Origin: Polytrichum commune
Taxonomy: Eukaryota > Streptophyta > Polytrichopsida > Polytrichales > Polytrichaceae
DNA length: 60,000 bases
Reading direction: 5' to 3'
NCBI GenBank assembly: GCA_950295325.1
Contig: OX485809.1
Coordinates: 14,634,001-14,694,000, forward strand
The position numbers were made by a program, and so were the translations under genes. A model generated the notes under the pieces. That model was not told the DNA's origin and did not search any database. It saw only the letters and a program-made list of their open reading frames with translations. Numbering within the stretch: the stretch's first letter is position 1; each line of letters starts with the position of its first letter. Positions 12,001-19,389 of the stretch are shown piece after piece.

Positions 12001-12482
12001 TTTTAGGTCAGAGACTAATTCACGTACTTGTCAAGACGCTTGCGCATCTTGCGAAGAATCTGGCCGGTCTCATTCTCGGCGGCCTTGAGCAACTTGTCGA
12101 GCAACTCCTGCTTCTCGAGCGGCGACAGATCCCTGACATCCACTTGCTCCACTCCACCGCCGCTCCCGTGCATCACACTCGTGTAGACACGATCTACGGT
12201 CGGCAAGCGCTCCAACGCAGCCCACTTGAGAGCCTCCTCGTCGTCCATAGCGGCCTCGCGTCGCGAAGCTTGCGATCGTTCCAGCGGGTTGTCGATGCCA
12301 CCCGGCAGTCCCCAGGTGGACCGAATCCCCGAAGTGAGTTGCACGATGCTGCTGCCCGCCTCTCGCACGCTGCGAGACAGACCAGATTGCGATCGACTTC
12401 CCGATCGCTGGCTGCCATGGCGGCTGGTGCTCGCCCAGTACTTCGCGGGGTCCAGTGGCAGTCCGTCTCTCTCCGACGCCAT
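1..12482 (-). CDS. Full-size PDR-type ABCG transporter, 19 exons, 3' end off the window
   Basis: ATP-driven exporter of the plant pleiotropic drug resistance (ABCG) family, expected in the plasma membrane; substrate not predictable. Exons, 5' to 3': 12482-12028, 11476-11356, 10691-10603, 10382-10138, 9730-9654, 9496-9443, 9292-9202, 9020-8719, 8400-8119, 7400-6819, 6290-6137, 5815-5487, 4671-4339, 3656-3366, 2859-2776, 2657-2524, 2075-1848, 1236-1065, 363-109. They join in phase into 1426 codons with no stop. Order is the PDR one: first nucleotide-binding domain (Walker A GPPSSGKT ~228-235, signature ISGGQ ~367-371, Walker B Asp ~391), first membrane block (~540-810), second nucleotide-binding domain (Walker A GVSGAGKT ~959-966, signature LSTEQ ~1066-1070, Walker B Asp ~1090), second membrane block (~1230-1426). 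ATG 12482 is the first in-frame ATG and has a strong context (ACCATGG). The C-terminal segment after GFLIFRP is missing, off the left edge. All key residues are present, so it looks functional. Confidence 0.96.
109..363 (-). CDS. ABCG exon 19 (last exon inside the window)
   Basis: 85 codons: [40 protein letters not shown] and the helix pair ending [12 protein letters not shown]. Acceptor GCTTGCACAG|GTG, donor CCT|GTAAGTTC. The C-terminal exon(s), normally beginning with a Trp-rich segment after the RP, lie left of position 1. Confidence 0.95.
364..1064 (-). other. ABCG intron 18 (GC-AG)
   Basis: 701-bp intron with GC donor and AG acceptor. No coding homology seen. A ~100-bp repeat shared with intron 17 lies just outside it, in the 1260-1370 stretch of intron 17. 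Confidence 0.85.
1065..1236 (-). CDS. ABCG exon 18 (GC donor)
   Basis: Encodes [20 protein letters not shown] and [20 protein letters not shown], ending YAMAQ. Acceptor ACGCACAG|G. The donor is CAG|GCAAGC, a GC-AG intron; the next exon continues VFVEIPYVV in phase. Confidence 0.93.
1237..1847 (-). other. ABCG intron 17 with an internal ~100-bp direct repeat
   Basis: Both ends of this intron carry the same sequence: 1262-1370 and 1733-1835 share the words ATGTCAAATTT, CTCAAGCACAAAGGTT and ATGCTTA in the same order and orientation. The duplicated copies lie close to the two splice sites. Confidence 0.7.
1848..2075 (-). CDS. ABCG exon 17 (entry into second membrane domain)
   Basis: Encodes [40 protein letters not shown] and the helix [15 protein letters not shown]. 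Acceptor GCCACAG|G, donor AACAG|GTAATT. Confidence 0.95.
2080..2470 (+). repeat. Tandem repeat in ABCG intron 16
   Basis: About 2.5 direct copies of a unit near 120-160 bp, anchored by CCTCAAGTGGTGACATGGA-like words at 2161, 2310 and (shortened) 2433, each followed by a TTTGCAGGAAATTCTT-like or decayed counterpart. It fills most of the intron (2076-2523). Confidence 0.75.
2524..2657 (-). CDS. ABCG exon 16 ([10 protein letters not shown] motif)
   Basis: Encodes [20 protein letters not shown] and [16 protein letters not shown]. Acceptor TATTTGCAG|GCA, donor CA|GTAAGA; the split Gln codon joins exon 17. Confidence 0.93.
2776..2859 (-). CDS. ABCG exon 15 ([20 protein letters not shown])
   Basis: 28 codons ending HYLIEYFE, matching the PDR segment after the H-loop. 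Acceptor AAATGCAG|TTG, donor GAG|GTATGG. Confidence 0.93.
3041..3220 (+). repeat. R1 dispersed repeat copy a (in ABCG intron 14)
   Basis: Member of a ~200-230 bp family with the landmarks CCGGGAAG.TTTTTGGGCAT, GATCCTAGTG, GTTACATGTTGACATC, GGTATATTCTATAGAT and AACCGGTTATTTCTCAAA. Other copies: 14793-16095 (split), 27251-27455, 29791-30010 and 42994-43396 (split). It carries the palindrome AACCGGTT repeatedly. Superfamily unknown; a retrotransposon fragment is possible. Confidence 0.75.
3366..3656 (-). CDS. ABCG exon 14 (second signature and Walker B)
   Basis: 97 codons: [39 protein letters not shown] and [18 protein letters not shown] (H-loop His). Acceptor CGGTGCAG|AAA, donor GAG|GTAATC. 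Confidence 0.96.
3657..4338 (-). other. ABCG intron 13
   Basis: 682-bp intron; nothing beyond splice sites recognised. Confidence 0.8.
4339..4671 (-). CDS. ABCG exon 13 (second Walker A)
   Basis: 111 codons: [20 protein letters not shown], then [20 protein letters not shown] and [19 protein letters not shown] (Q-loop). Acceptor GTCATGCAG|GAG, donor ACG|GTATGA. Confidence 0.96.
4757..5390 (+). repeat. Tandem repeat in ABCG intron 12
   Basis: Three direct units of about 210-240 bp, marked by GACCAATGGG-type words at about 4780, 5021 and 5232, each followed by GATTTGTCT/ACGACTTGTCT, GAAGAAG and GGTGACCA..TTGAAA. Units also share a TTGGCCA/GGCCA-AAA word. The array takes up most of the 815-bp intron. 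Confidence 0.8.
5487..5815 (-). CDS. ABCG exon 12 (inter-half linker)
   Basis: Encodes the charged linker beginning [17 protein letters not shown] and ending in the conserved [20 protein letters not shown]. Acceptor GTTTTGGCAG|CT, donor GCT|GTAAGC. Confidence 0.95.
5995..6048 (+). mobile_element. Truncated type-B MITE end in ABCG intron 11
   Basis: The segment with GTAACTCCGAATGGTAACCC and ATTTTAGTGTAG matches the right terminus of the TA-flanked type-B MITE at 43398-43836. Only about 55 bp of one end is seen. Confidence 0.6.
6137..6290 (-). CDS. ABCG exon 11 (extracellular loop and last helix of first membrane block)
   Basis: Encodes [38 protein letters not shown] and FTLALSYMP. Acceptor TTCCCGCAG|CCT, donor CCGG|GTAAGTC; split codon restores Ala before [10 protein letters not shown]. 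Confidence 0.95.
6291..6818 (-). other. ABCG intron 10
   Basis: 528-bp intron, nothing recognised beyond splice sites. Confidence 0.8.
6819..7400 (-). CDS. ABCG exon 10 (main first transmembrane domain)
   Basis: 194 codons with hydrophobic helices, motifs [20 protein letters not shown] and [19 protein letters not shown], ending [10 protein letters not shown]. Acceptor GTTGTGCAG|ATC, donor AAA|GTAAGC. Confidence 0.96.
7401..8118 (-). other. ABCG intron 9
   Basis: 718-bp intron; no repeat or coding homology recognised. Confidence 0.8.
8119..8400 (-). CDS. ABCG exon 9 (linker into first membrane domain)
   Basis: Encodes [20 protein letters not shown] through [20 protein letters not shown], the cytosolic linker that leads into the first transmembrane block. 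Acceptor CCATTCAG|GTG, donor CAG|GTGCCT; 94 codons. Confidence 0.95.
8401..8718 (-). other. ABCG intron 8
   Basis: 318-bp intron; nothing recognised. Confidence 0.8.
8719..9020 (-). CDS. ABCG exon 8 (first Walker B, D-loop, H-loop region)
   Basis: Encodes [20 protein letters not shown] (Walker B and D-loop), then [20 protein letters not shown] and [20 protein letters not shown], all PDR hallmarks. Acceptor TTTGGCAG|GT, donor GAG|GTGTGT. Confidence 0.95.
9202..9292 (-). CDS. ABCG exon 7 (first ABC signature)
   Basis: Encodes [19 protein letters not shown] followed by the signature [12 protein letters not shown]. Acceptor TCGTGTAG|TTG, donor ACAG|GTACAA. Confidence 0.95.
9443..9496 (-). CDS. 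ABCG exon 6 (18-residue micro-exon)
   Basis: Encodes [18 protein letters not shown]. Acceptor TTTGTGTAG|GCA, donor AGG|GTCAGT. Exact in-phase joins on both sides (FMK|ASAIAG, YTLR|LLGLDV). Confidence 0.92.
9654..9730 (-). CDS. ABCG exon 5 ([14 protein letters not shown]...DAFMK)
   Basis: Acceptor TCAATCAG|AC, donor AAG|GTGAAT. Encodes the PDR segment [20 protein letters not shown], inside the first nucleotide-binding domain. Confidence 0.94.
9731..10137 (-). other. ABCG intron 4
   Basis: 407-bp intron; nothing recognised. Confidence 0.8.
10138..10382 (-). CDS. ABCG exon 4 (first Walker A)
   Basis: Encodes [20 protein letters not shown] with the P-loop, then the region with [27 protein letters not shown] (Q-loop) and CQGTGTRY. 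Acceptor GATTGTAG|A, donor TATG|GTAATCC. Confidence 0.95.
10603..10691 (-). CDS. ABCG exon 3 (linker before Walker A)
   Basis: Acceptor TGTCTGCAG|GGATGG, donor CG|GTAATG. Encodes [16 protein letters not shown] and then [12 protein letters not shown], the conserved strand preceding the first Walker A. The split Arg codon (CG + A) joins [14 protein letters not shown] in exon 4. Confidence 0.92.
10692..11355 (-). other. ABCG intron 2
   Basis: 664-bp intron with weak donor GTCCAA and normal acceptor CTGCAG. No further feature recognised. Confidence 0.75.
11356..11476 (-). CDS. ABCG exon 2 ([15 protein letters not shown]...NTAE)
   Basis: Acceptor TTGATTGCAG|AG. Encodes the family motif [17 protein letters not shown] and ends at NTAE. 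The inferred donor GAG|GTCCAA is weak beyond the GT, but the junction with exon 3 restores the family order NTAE-GWLGKLG in phase. Confidence 0.87.
11477..12027 (-). other. ABCG intron 1
   Basis: 551-bp first intron. Words such as TTGACAGATATT and CAAGGCTCACAAACA/CAAGGTGCACAAACA occur twice (11565-11620 and 11716-11770), so a short decayed internal duplication is likely. Confidence 0.7.
12028..12482 (-). CDS. ABCG exon 1 (start, residues 1-152)
   Basis: Starts [16 protein letters not shown]. It encodes the Ser/Arg-rich cytosolic N-terminus and the conserved stretch with [16 protein letters not shown], typical of PDR proteins. The 5' splice site is GACAA|GTACGTG; the last codon is split after two bases and completed as Lys in exon 2 (RLDK|VGIELP). 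Confidence 0.95.
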
Positions 12483-12554
12483 GGTAGCTTCCTTGGTGTC
12501 GTCGCAGATTAGGTAAGTCAATCCAATTGATTCATGCACTTATTCTACCGAGCT

Positions 12555-13660
12555 GCTCTTTCCGAATCCCTGCACTCCTGCGATCGAGTACCGAGCCTGC
12601 TGCAAGTTAGCTTTAGAATCTCTAGGGGACAGCCAATGGTGTCCGAGGTCGACCAAAACTTGGTGATTTAGTAATTCTACAAATCAAATCGTGACAGGCT
12701 GCAACTTGAACTCCTCAATCTACTTAGATTTCTTGATGGCTGTTCCATTGTCTCTCACTAACCCAAAAGCTTCATGCAATTCTACCTCTGCTCTTCTTAG
12801 GCCCCTGTATCCCTGCGAGTACCGATCCTGCTGCAAGTTGGCTTTAGTTTCATAGGGGAAAGCGGATTGTGGAGGTCAAATTTCGGTGAATCACTGGCTG
12901 CAACTTGAATTCCTCAAATTACTTTGATTCCTTTATGGTATAAACTCGGTTTTCTCTCATCGCGACTAACCTCTACCTCTGCTCTCCTGTACTCCTGCGA
13001 GTATCCATCCTGCTGCAAATTAGCTTCACAACTCTAGGGGAAAGCGAATTGTGGGGGTCAGAACTTGGTGGCTCAATGATTCCTCAAATCAAATCAGTGG
13101 CTGCAACTTGAATTCCTCAACCTACTTAGATTTCTTAATGGTAGCCCAAAAGATTCATGCGTTTCGACTTCTGCTTTTCTTAAACCCCTGCGCCCCTGCG
13201 AGTGCCTATTCTGCTGCGAATTAGCCTCAGAATTCTCGGGGTACCCATTGAAACTTGACGAAGCGGGTTTAATAATTCCTGAACTCAAGTAACTGGTTGC
13301 AACTTCAAATTCCTCAAACTACTTAGATTCCGCTTGTCTCTCACTAACCCCAAAGCTTCATGCAATTCTACTACCTCTGCTCTTGTTAAACCCCTGCACT
13401 CCTGCGAGTACCGACCCTCCTGCAATTAGCCTCAGAAGTTTACCACCGGAAACAGGACTGTTTGAGCTCACAACTTGGCGAGCTAAAATAATTCCAGAAT
13501 TCCAATCACTCCCTGCAACTTGTTGAATTCCCTCCAGCTACTTAAATTCCTAAATGGTAACTCACTTGTCTCTCACCAACCCAAAAAGCTTTCATTACCT
13601 CTGTTCTTCCCAACCCCTGCACTCCTGCCTGCGATCCTGCTGCACATTAGCCTCCAATAT
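12555..13660 (+). repeat. Tandem array in the ABCG promoter / 5' region
   Basis: Six direct units of about 180-230 bp. The word CCTGCTGCAA-TTAGC or a close variant recurs near 12596, 12827, 13009, 13210, 13418 and 13636, each preceded by CTGC..TCCTGCGAGTACC. Other shared words are GGCTGCAACTTGAATTCCTC and TACTTAGATTTC. The array begins within about 80 bp of the ABCG start codon, so it must lie in the leader and/or core promoter. A regulatory effect is possible but not shown. Confidence 0.85.
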
Positions 13661-14792
13661 CCCCAGTGCTCAAGTCGAAATTTAAAAAAAATTGCCGACT
13701 GTTTCGGAGTCGAATACAAGAATCGCTATTGGTCGGGGAAGTCAAGACCTGGCGCATTCGCAGCACATTGTCGACGTCCCTAACCTAGATGTCTCTCCTG
13801 CACGGCCGGCACACCGAGCACAACACATTCCATGAGCTCCAATCCATCATGATCATCAACTCCAATTACTCCGATCCTCGAATCTTTGACTCCCAGCTCA
13901 GACGTCGACCTCCTATGGATCACTCCCACTTCTACAACTCTTCCAGAAATGAGATTCCGCGTGCAGAGGGAGGTAAGTAGTGCAATTTTATGCTACAAGG
14001 CGCAAGTGATTGGTGAGCCAGTACTAGTCTACCAGCGCTCCATCACCAAGCGAGCAATGGAACACTCCATAGATATGGATTCGTGGACTGGACCGAGGAT
14101 CTAACTTTGTGGGCACCCACGGTGGAGCCGATCAAAGAGTCCACTCTTGCTCAATTCACTCACTGAGTCGTCGATCCGCGTGAGTTGTGGTCTCACCATG
14201 GAATTGCAGCTGCCAAGGTCGCCGGATTGACTCCATCGGGTCTCGTCAACGCCTTGCCGGCGGCCCGGCCTCGCCAGGCGAAATCTCCCCGGTCGCCTTA
14301 CCGACTAACAAAATGTTTCAGGTCCCGGCATCTCCAACGCCACCGCCGCTACATCCCCCTCCAATTCCCACCATTGTGCGCAAGTGTTCAAGATTGATGT
14401 CTTCAATGCTCTTGAAACGCAATTTGGCCCTTCAAAATATACCTCTCTCAAAACAACCCTTCAAAACGCAACTCCAAATTGAAAATGGAGACGTCACTTG
14501 CAGTCCCTCAGTATAATCTGCATGTCACAAGAACCAACAAGCGTAGGGCATCATTGTCACTACAAGAAGTGAAGTTAGATGGTTGATTCTTGATTCTTCA
14601 CATTGTACTACTGGAAACATGTACCATATAAATTCGTGCACAAGTTTAGTATGAGTTTTGTATTTCATTTCTGTATTCTTGGATTGACGTCTTGGATTTG
14701 AACCAGCCCTTCAGTTATTTGAAGGGTTGAAATTTGAGAGCCCTTCAAAATGAAACTCATATGAGGGGTTCAATCTTGGACATTGATTGTGC
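13661..14792. other. Upstream of ABCG, mostly unassigned
   Basis: No gene recognised. 14320-14530 contains CATCTCCAACGCCACC and CTACATC.CCCTCCAATTCC, words shared with 17380-17430, suggesting a decayed MITE-type fragment. CCCTTCAAAA recurs within 14430-14760. Confidence 0.5.
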
Positions 14793-14830
14793 GGGGAGAT
14801 ATTGGGGCGTAATAGGTCAAGATCCTACTA

Positions 14831-15601
14831 CTGCTCTCCCACTCTGTATGACACGTTTGGGAAACACAAGAAAAAGTTGTATTATCGAGGCGTCGTCTTC
14901 TCATTAATATGACAAATGGCGTAAAGTTGTCGTATTATTGAGGGAGTACAAAAACATGAGTAATATGAGCTTTAAATATATATATATATATATATGTACA
15001 ACGAGTTTAAGCAATATAGATGGTATGAAATAATAATTTATAACTTCAAACAAATAAAAAATATTCTCAAGAACTCTTGAAATAGGAGTCCAAAGATCTC
15101 TGGTGTTGCCTATCCAAGTTAACACCTGTCATCTTATCTAAATTCCCTACTGACTTTCGAAAACTAATAATTTCATTAACACCAAAATATAAAGAGTTCT
15201 CTAATAAGAAACTAAACAATAATGATGCATGACGTTTAGCATCAAGATACCGGTGATACTATATCACCCGTGTACAAAGGCAACATAGTAGGCAGGAGGC
15301 TACTCTAACCCTAATCATGTCCATTTTACACTAGTAACCCTAATTCTCATTAAGTTCCCAATGATAAGTGAAGTTCCCAAAAAAAATGGATGGATTTTAG
15401 ATGTACATAACATTGATGAAAGGAATTTCAGCATTAACTACCTCTTTAATATGACAAAACGAAGATTCTAAATGTCGCATTATCGAGTGTCGTAGTCGTA
15501 TAAAAGAGGGAGTTTTGAACTAAAATGTTTAGTCTCGCAAAAATGTGTCATGATATCGAGGGTGTCCAATAAACGAGTGTCGTATTAACGAGGTTAGACT
15601 G
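14831..15601 (+). mobile_element. Pogo-like non-autonomous element P1
   Basis: 771 bp flanked by TA. The right terminus read inward is CAGTCTAACCTCGTTAATAC; the left is a diverged match (CTGCTCTCCCACTCTGTATG). Both lead into GACAC.CGTTT-like words. Body shared in order with 38399-39124. CAGT..AACCTC ends with TA duplication resemble plant pogo/Tc1-mariner MITEs (Emigrant type). No transposase frame. It is inserted at the TA of a type-A MITE terminus. Confidence 0.8.
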
Positions 15602-15603
15602 TA

Positions 15604-15970
15604 CACTAAATATGATATCTAGTGTCACCTATTCTAGTTATCTTGCTCAATGCTAATTGGAAACCGCGTTGTAGTGTCATCAACAGTAAATGTTCACCCA
15701 ACGTTCTTTGGCGTTCCTTGTAAAAAAAAATTGAGGGGATTATAGATTTACAGTGTTGCAATTACTGTCACTTACACCACATGACTTTTCATCCAAATTT
15801 TGATCACCCATGACAAAATTTCATCACAAGAGGAGGTAGGGTTTTTGGCCAATGAATGAACTCATCCATCATCCATGACAATTAGTGTTCACTTATTCAT
15901 AAGAAATGTCATCCGAAAAGTCACCATGGTGACATAAAATACCATATGACACTAAATATGATATTTAGTA
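15604..15970 (+). mobile_element. Type-A TA-flanked MITE, copy A1
   Basis: 367-bp body between TAs. The ends start CACTAAATATGATATCTAGT and finish ..GATATTTAGTA, with inside words TCATCCATGACA, TTATTCATAAGAA and CATGGTGACATAAAATACC shared with A2-A4. The target (GATCC-TA-GTGTT of R1) is duplicated as TA. No coding capacity. Confidence 0.85.
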
Positions 15971-16095
15971 TAGTGTTACCAAGGCCAACCGGTTCCATGT
16001 TGATAATATTCTTTTGATTTATTTAAGGTATATTGTGTAGGTTCTTTTTAAATGATCGGTTATTTTCTTGAAGTCTTGAACTTCAACCGGTTCCG

Positions 16096-16394
16096 TAATA
16101 TTATTTAACTGCGTTTGTATGTTGGGCAGGATCACGAATAAGTCATATTCTAGTCGGAATTATACTTTGTTTATTCCTACAGTAGAGCATCGTATTGGCA
16201 TATTCAAGCTAAAAAAAACATGGGCGAAGCAGTGTATTGATATTGGTAGAATGGAACATCTAGTAGCAGCTGAATAATGTTAGGTCATATGTAACTAGCC
16301 ATCTGTTCTTCCCATACAGTGATTCCTACTCCAAGCCCGTGGTAGAGCATGTGGAGCAGTGCATGGAGAGGCTTGAAGGACTAGGTAACTAGCT
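16096..16394. other. Unassigned
   Basis: AT-rich sequence with no feature recognised. Confidence 0.4.
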
Positions 16395-17045
16395 TGGGGT
16401 GGACTATTCATTGAAAATGACGTGCATGGGTCACTATCAAATTAAACCCCCTATGTACGATAAATACAAAGGGAACAAATGTACACATACTAACAACATG
16501 CTAGAAAATGAACTTGTGATTATATTATGCTTTTCAATTTAATGTGATAAATGCCTACGCTACATTTGCAAAATATGAATCGTGAATTAAATAGGCCTTT
16601 ACTACATATACAATTCATTTTCTTTTCCAATGCAAAAGTCATTGAATGATTTTTTATCCATAGCATGTAACTCGTCGATTGCATCAAACAAACAAAGGCC
16701 AGAATACAATTACTTAGTAGCCATAATCTAAAGAGATAAACTCAAGGAAGCCCATGAGCACTCCAAGAGCCTCTAGTTTGTAAAAACCTAGAACCCAATT
16801 GCAAACCCTAACAAGAATGGACATGGTAGTCATTAAAGACTATTACCATATGACAACAATGGATGAAAACATGAATTGGATGAAAATAACACATCTACTG
16901 TCAATTTTTTCTCTAAACCTTAGGGCCCCCTTTTGTACATCTACCTTTACTTCAAAATTCTTAATAATCTTCTTAAATGCACACCTAGCTAGAGGAGAGT
17001 AGATGATGAACCATGGGAGCAACATGTCATCCACTTACTTGAGTT
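16395..17045. repeat. Dispersed repeat L, copy 1
   Basis: About 650 bp colinear with 21310-21910, e.g. GTGCATGGGTCACT, AAACCCCCT.TGTACGA, CTCTAGTTTGTAAAAACCTA and CTCTAAACCTTAGGGCCCCC. On the minus strand it holds a short frame (16843-17034) starting VDDMLLPWFIIYSPL that resembles VDDSLLPQCIIHSPL at 46429-46385. Likely a decayed retro- or DNA-transposon part; class unknown. Confidence 0.7.
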
Positions 17046-17265
17046 GGGCCATTGCTCATGTTCAATTGATCAATTCATGGACAAAATATGGGAAATATGG
17101 ATGATATCATGTCTCCATGAAGGAAAAATTTGTGATGAGTTTCAATACCCCTTTACTCTTAGATGGGCTATTGCCTATGAATTAGGTAAGCCTAGCAAGT
17201 CAAAATCACGTCAACAAATAGCGAGGAAGCAAGATTTTCTTTTTTTCTTTTTTTTTTCCTAAGCG

Positions 17266-17645
17266 GGTCAAATTAAATGGACATTGTTAGCTCTACACCC
17301 ACTTCTTGTAGGATATGCCCCTCCTTACTAGGCACACGGTCTTGGTCACTTGGACAACTTATTTTCAACTATTGGTATTAGGGCATCTCTAACACCACTA
17401 CATCTCCCTCCAATTCCTACTTCAAAGGCTTGGTGGTAGAGGAGCTTGCAGAGTGCTACATTGGACCCTATATGCAAAGGCCTTAAGATCGATGTAAGCC
17501 AGGCAAATTAAATGAATACTTGTAATGTTGCACCCCACATCTTGTAAGATATGCCTTGTTTCACCAAGCACATGTCTCAGTCACATCAATGACTTCTTTC
17601 CAATTGTTCTTATTAGGGCATCTCCAATGCCACCACTACATGTAC
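17266..17645 (+). repeat. Direct duplication (~240 bp period)
   Basis: 17266-17410 and 17506-17645 share GTCAAATTAAATGGACA/GCAAATTAAATGAATA, CTTGTAGGATATGCC/CTTGTAAGATATGCC, GGTATTAGGGCATCTC/CTTATTAGGGCATCTC and CACCACTACAT in order. The GGGCATCTC..ACACCAC word resembles plant MITE termini. Confidence 0.65.
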
Positions 17646-17905
17646 CAACCAACTACAACCACCCTACAACACCAAATGCTACTCTAAATGCAATATTATA
17701 ATCCCAAAGTGTGCAAAACAATAATAGACATGTGCTAATATCAATAAAGTAATTGGCACGTTAAGTTCAATGTAAAGCATGAGAGTGTCCTGAAAAGAGC
17801 ACTTTCTAGCATTCAAAGAGGTTTGACCAAGGTAGAAGAGCCACTATTTTGTCCCCTATTCATTTTCGTCCCTCTAAATCTATGTTGACTTGATGTAGGC
17901 ATGGG

Positions 17906-18639
17906 GGAGATCGGGTGGGATGAGTTAATGATTGTTATGCTTGCACCCCCTCTATCCCCTTGCTTCCCCCCCCCCCCCCTCCCTCTCCCCTCTACATAGT
18001 GTTGGAAAGGAGATGTGGAGACAACGGTGGAGATACTCGTAGTGTCCAAATTACTTTCTTTCATTGTTGGACTAGTATCCTAATTTTTGATACACACTCG
18101 GGTCTAAGGTGCATGGACCTAAAACATACACTTTTAGCTATTCTCCGAGGAAATGAAGCACAAGATTAGTGAGAGACGATCCGTAATCTAAATCACAACC
18201 GTAGTCACATTTCCTCGAGACTTTCAAAAATCGTATGAATGTCTTAGGCATCGTCGAAATGAAGATTCTCCCTTCTCATTATATGATCATAGCGGCTCCA
18301 TCGAGATCTTGTAGCTTTGGATTTAAACTCTCTAAGTAGTATGAACACGAGTACACAACATTACTCAGATTCATAACAATGTTATGTGGGATTGACAGTA
18401 TTCCACGTAGTATTCCCGGATATTCCCCACATTCAGACTGAGCACCTTAGACCCGAGTGTGTATCAAAAATTAGGATACTAGTCAGACAATGAAAGAAAG
18501 TAATTTGAACACTACGAGCATCTCCACCGTTGTCTCCACATCTCCTTTCCAACATTATGTAGAGGGGAGGGGGGGGGGGGAGCAGGGGGATAGAGGGGGT
18601 GCAGGCATAACAATCATCAACTCATCCCACCCGATCTCC
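17906..18639. mobile_element. Long-inverted-repeat element (arms ~200 bp)
   Basis: The left arm 17906-18112 (GGAGATCGGGTGGGATGAGT ... GGGTCTAAGGTGC) is the reverse complement of 18442-18639 (GCACCTTAGACCCGAG ... CCCACCCGATCTCC), about 330 bp apart. Each arm has a long poly-C/G tract, about 14 and 11 bases. No clear target duplication and no coding frame, so a Mutator-like or foldback element is a guess. The transcript could fold into a long hairpin. Confidence 0.85.
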
Positions 18640-19380
18640 AAAAGAGAGATGTATCCAAAAGAGTTATGTAAATTGATGATGTATCCAAAAGAGAGAGAAA
18701 TTAATGAACATTTAGAAAATAATTCGAAGAAAAAACTGTTAGTTTGAATGAAATAGGATGCTAGTTTGAAACATCTGCATGCTTACATGCGACAAACGAG
18801 GTCAATTGGATATTGATCCCAAGGACCTTACAAAGTCCGGAAGTCCAATGTTCTCCAGGCTCCACTTGAGTGGCCTGAATATCCTTAGGGCATCGCCTGC
18901 CATAAAGCCTTTGGTTCCGTGTGCCCTAGAGTTAGGGCTTTGTGCATGGGCCCGCATAAACCCAACACACGTATTGCCTTTCTTATATATGTTTCCTTTT
19001 TTTTGTGCAAATTCCGAGAGATTCCATTGCATTGTATTGAGGACCAACTGCTGCTTTTTGCAAAGGAGATGGATGAAGAGATTAAGGGTGGATTTACCAC
19101 TAGGGTCCAAGACTAAAAAAACTCCAAAATCGAGCAATCATGTTGGTCAAGAGCAAAACGTTGGACGGTATTGATGGTTTTTTCATATATATATATATAA
19201 ATGACATGAAGTGACACTCATGTGTCATAAAGTTTTCGTCAAATCTCAGTAGTCTTTGACTGAAGCAAATACCCCTTGAACCTTCTTAGTTTGAGAAACC
19301 AATCTTCAAGCGTGCAGTCCAACCTTGAATCCCAAAAATTAGGGTTTCAAATTCAAGACCAATCTTCAGTCTCCAAGGGT
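18640..19380. other. Unassigned, with short tandem ATGTATCCAAAAGAG
   Basis: Near 18627-18695 the word ATCCAAAAGAG or CTCCAAAAGAG recurs three times at 20-30 bp spacing. Open frames of 131 and 111 codons overlap on opposite strands at 18779-19174; neither resembles a known protein. 19090-19170 resembles 31330-31400. Confidence 0.5.
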
Positions 19381-19389
19381 GTTACATAG

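Larger units (their letters stand above)
14793..16095 (+). repeat. R1 dispersed repeat copy b, split by nested insertions
   Basis: The left part (14793-14828, GGGGAGATATTGGGGCGTAA..GATCCTA) and right part (15971-16095, GTGTTACCAAGGCCAACCGG..) are contiguous in other R1 copies (GATCCTAGTGTTTGCAAG). Between them sit a type-A MITE and a pogo-like element, about 1.14 kb in all, at a TA. Confidence 0.8.

Noticed and set aside
11883-12512. 209-codon plus-strand open frame
   Set aside because: It is antisense to ABCG exon 1, whose minus-strand product is clearly conserved; the plus frame has no known similarity.
18779-19174. 131-codon plus-strand frame as a gene
   Set aside because: Overlapped by an antisense frame of similar length, no known similarity, and part of it recurs near 31.3 kb as repeat sequence.
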